5,197 nt of DNA from a bacterium (lineage in GTDB: Bacteria; SZUA-79; Acidulodesulfobacterales; Acidulodesulfobacteraceae): contig JAJYYR010000063.1 in the NCBI GenBank assembly GCA_021800805.1, positions 1-5,197 on the forward strand, given 5' to 3'. The notes below the pieces were generated by a model. The model was not told the origin of the DNA. It saw nothing but the letters and a program-made list of their open reading frames with translations, and searched no databases. Positions 5,054 through 5,197 of the stretch are shown here, piece by piece (position 1 is the stretch's first letter; each line of letters begins with the position of its first letter). A program made the position numbers and the translations under genes.

Positions 5054-5197
5054 TAATCTCGAACTCTTTAACGCCGTTAGGAACGTTTATTCTCGCTTCG
5101 TCGCCTATGCATTTTCCTATAAGAGCCTTGGCTATAGGAGAGCTTATGGAAATTTTTCCTTCTTTAACATCGGATTCCGTGTCTCCGACTATTTTAT
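5034..5197 (-). CDS. greA: Transcription elongation factor GreA, C-terminal part (5' end outside window)
   Basis: The last 53 residues are visible on the minus strand, ending at TAA (5034-5036). The frame reads '[20 protein letters not shown]', then '[19 protein letters not shown]', then '[14 protein letters not shown]'. This is the C-terminal globular domain of GreA/GreB, with the hallmark GxISxxSPxAxALxGKxxGDE and the closing 'EFEI.xIKY'. GreA binds RNA polymerase and stimulates cleavage of backtracked RNA; this domain docks on the polymerase, while the catalytic coiled coil is N-terminal and not in view. The sequence resembles GreA more than GreB, but the fragment does not fully settle this. 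The reading frame is intact up to the window edge. Its end overlaps the promoter of the downstream nifU-like gene, and no terminator separates them, so read-through is likely. Confidence 0.92.
   Translation of the reverse strand, partial: KIVGDTESDVKEGKISISSPIAKALIGKCIGDEARINVPNGVKEFEIIDIKYV

Overview
The window is AT-rich bacterial chromosome with tightly packed housekeeping genes. It shows no insertion sequence, phage gene, tRNA/rRNA or CRISPR array. Clear AGGAGG-type ribosome sites, sigma70-like promoters and frequent ATA/AAA/AGA codons point to an AT-rich bacterium with peptidoglycan. The gene set (GreA, NifU-type Fe-S protein, TldD, alanine racemase, a small transpeptidase) would suit an uncultured deltaproteobacterium-like lineage, but that placement is only an impression.

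Layout, right to left on the minus strand: the 3' end of greA (5034-5197, cut by the window edge), then a stand-alone NifU C-terminal domain protein (4726-4959). The latter has its own consensus promoter, whose -35 box lies inside the end of greA. On the plus strand, alanine racemase (3497-4675) converges on the nifU-like gene. A perfect 15-bp hairpin (4676-4709) separates them and can terminate both. Divergent from alr is a minus-strand cluster: tldD (1957-3372), a small class B-type penicillin-binding protein (591-1946) only 10 nt downstream, and a 135-residue protein (132-539) that looks like a worn-down GGDEF domain. The last 131 bases hold no gene I can support, except a possible start of another minus-strand gene at the very edge.

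The cell-wall genes form a plausible functional group. Alr makes D-alanine for the D-Ala-D-Ala stem peptide and the penicillin-binding protein uses that stem for crosslinking; the two transcription units diverge from one short promoter region. TldD between them is a maturation or turnover protease whose usual partner PmbA/TldE is not in view.

I find no clearly new multi-gene system. The points most worth a second look are the degenerate GGDEF-like protein, the racemase with altered substrate-gate residues and a possibly leaderless mRNA, and the compact promoter arrangements overlapping gene ends.
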